From positions 1,791,001 through 1,855,000 of the forward strand of contig NZ_LT608328.1 in NCBI RefSeq assembly GCF_900095795.1: a stretch of DNA of 64,000 bases, in the 5' to 3' direction. This document shows, one piece after another, positions 63,114 to 64,000 of this stretch. A program made the position numbers and the translations under genes. The notes under the pieces were generated by a model. That model did no database searches, was not told the origin of the DNA, and saw nothing but the letters and a program-made list of their open reading frames with translations. The number at the start of each line of letters is the position of its first letter. Position 1 is the first letter of the stretch. Source of the DNA: Petrimonas mucosa. GTDB lineage: Bacteria > Bacteroidota > Bacteroidia > Bacteroidales > Dysgonomonadaceae.

Positions 63114-64000
63114 ATGAACAGTATCAGAAAACTCTTTTTCTTCATTCTGCTGGCAGCATCTTTACCGGCAGTTGCTCAAAACAAGGTGAGTAAAAAGATC
63201 ATGGAGATCGGTAAAACAGATAACCAGACCATGCTGCACCTGGATGTTCTAACCAATCGCATCGGTGGACGACCCATTGGCTCGGATGCATACGAGAATG
63301 CCACATATTGGGTGGCCAGCAAGCTGAAGGAGTGGGGGCTGGAGGTTGAGATCCAGGAGGTTGGAGAACTGCCCGTGGGATTTAACCGCGGACCCTGGTT
63401 CGGGAAGATGTACGCTGAAACATCCATGTCGCTCGACTTTGTCACTCCCAGCTATACGACAGGAACCAAGGGCGTTCAGCGCGGACATGTGGTTATCGAA
63501 CCCAAGACCCGGCAAGAGTTTGAACGGATGAAAGGAAAACTGAAAGGTGCCTGGGTGCTGATTGAAGGAAAAAGTACAGGTTTTCCGATCGATCACTCTG
63601 AAAGCGGCGATTCGTTGCGAAGTGTCATCATTGCCCGTAACGAGGCGGCGAAGAGCAGTTCTGAACGGGTTGAGGAGCCGGCTCTCTTCTATAAAGAGAT
63701 GGTAGAGGCAGGAATTCTCGGGATAATCCAGTCAGCCCCGGTTCCACTGGTGGCCATGTACGACCGGAAAAATCTCTATAAGCTGTCGTTTGATAACCTG
63801 CCTGCCGTTCCCGACATCAAACTGAATGAAGACCAGTACGACCTGATCCGCAAGAAAGTTGAGAGAAGAGAATATATCTTGCTGGAGTTTGATATCCGCA
63901 ACCATTTCAGGCCGGGACCGGTGAAGTACCATAATGTGATAGGCAAGATCAGGGGGACGAAATATCCGGATGAATATGTGATGAGCGGTTGTCATCTCGA
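63114..64000 (+). CDS. M28-type metallopeptidase, 5' part
   Basis: Secreted peptidase, incomplete at the window edge (295 codons visible). Signal peptide at 1-21 (FFFILLAASLPAVAQ). The N-terminal part (MEIGKTDNQTMLHLDVLTNRIGGRPIGS region) and a PA-like insert (about 90-250) match carboxypeptidase Q-like M28 proteins. The last residues, GKIRGTKYPDEYVMSGCHL, lead to the first zinc-binding His (GCHLDS in relatives). Its ATG is only 16 bases after the IS1182 end; the native promoter seems to have been left at 38577. Confidence 0.85.
   Translation, partial: MNSIRKLFFFILLAASLPAVAQNKVSKKIMEIGKTDNQTMLHLDVLTNRIGGRPIGSDAYENATYWVASKLKEWGLEVEIQEVGELPVGFNRGPWFGKMYAETSMSLDFVTPSYTTGTKGVQRGHVVIEPKTRQEFERMKGKLKGAWVLIEGKSTGFPIDHSESGDSLRSVIIARNEAAKSSSERVEEPALFYKEMVEAGILGIIQSAPVPLVAMYDRKNLYKLSFDNLPAVPDIKLNEDQYDLIRKKVERREYILLEFDIRNHFRPGPVKYHNVIGKIRGTKYPDEYVMSGCHL

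Noticed and set aside
1-64000. tRNA or rRNA genes
   Set aside because: I scanned the intergenic gaps for cloverleaf-like GGTTCRA segments and rRNA blocks and found none convincing; a tRNA search program would be needed to exclude them fully.

Overview
The window looks like a chromosome segment of a Bacteroidales bacterium. Supporting signs are Bacteroidota-type promoters (TAnnTTTG with starts close downstream), the purH-mreBCD-PBP2-rodA gene order, a carboxypeptidase-regulatory/beta-barrel outer-membrane protein, a LytS/LytTR pair, heterodimeric methylmalonyl-CoA mutase (mutA/mutB) and Bacteroidota-type IS transposases. A member of the Dysgonomonadaceae (Proteiniphilum/Petrimonas-like) is my guess, not a demonstrated assignment.

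Layout. 1-2.8 kb: end of a 2-oxoacid dehydrogenase E2 gene and a lipoyl-bearing E3. 2.9-4.7 kb: group II intron 1, sitting on the E3 terminator. 4.7-9.1 kb: tryptophanase-family lyase (minus strand), ROK kinase, purH. 9.2-10.2 kb: IS1595-family copy 1. 10.3-16 kb: rod-shape cluster mreB-mreC-mreD-mrdA-rodA. 16.1-22.4 kb: SDR, tcdA, a secreted HExxH protein of unknown family, an AlaX-like editing protein, mtgA, a YgbA/RIC-LuxR pair suggestive of nitric-oxide response, and a creatininase-family protein. 22.5-24.5 kb: group II intron 2, again directly behind a terminator hairpin. 24.5-29.3 kb: mutA, a membrane protein, mutB. 29.4-31 kb: corA and a macrodomain protein. 31-35.7 kb (minus strand): LytTR regulator, histidine kinase and a large outer-membrane protein. 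35.7-37.4 kb: IS110/IS1111-type element with a frameshifted transposase and a candidate bridge-RNA region. 37.5-38.4 kb: outer-membrane-like protein.

38.6-63.1 kb is bounded by two directly oriented IS1182-family copies. The outer flanks share the 6-mer AAAAAC, and joining them places a TATCTTTG promoter just in front of the peptidase gene at 63114. The block therefore looks like a ~24.5-kb composite insertion or an IS-mediated rearrangement. It holds an SNF2 helicase broken by ISL3 (8-bp target duplication) and by the left IS1182 junction, a PIF1-like helicase, IS1595 copy 2, an IS1380-like transposase, a LolD/LolE-like ABC export cluster with a LolA-like protein, an S23 four-helix-bundle gene, a TetR regulator, a predicted outer-membrane protein, a frameshifted pheT, yebC and a 5'-truncated LuxR-type regulator. 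The right IS1182 copy is itself split by an IS982-family element. The last gene, an M28-type peptidase, runs off the window.

The most unusual non-coding structure is a set of 7-bp-periodic arrays between 49.9 and 56.2 kb: ATTCAAR-type heptads on the left, AATCTGR-type (roughly inverse) heptads on the right, ending just upstream of start codons. In one case the S23 gene lies exactly between a left-type and a right-type half, which suggests that the gene and the arrays belong together.
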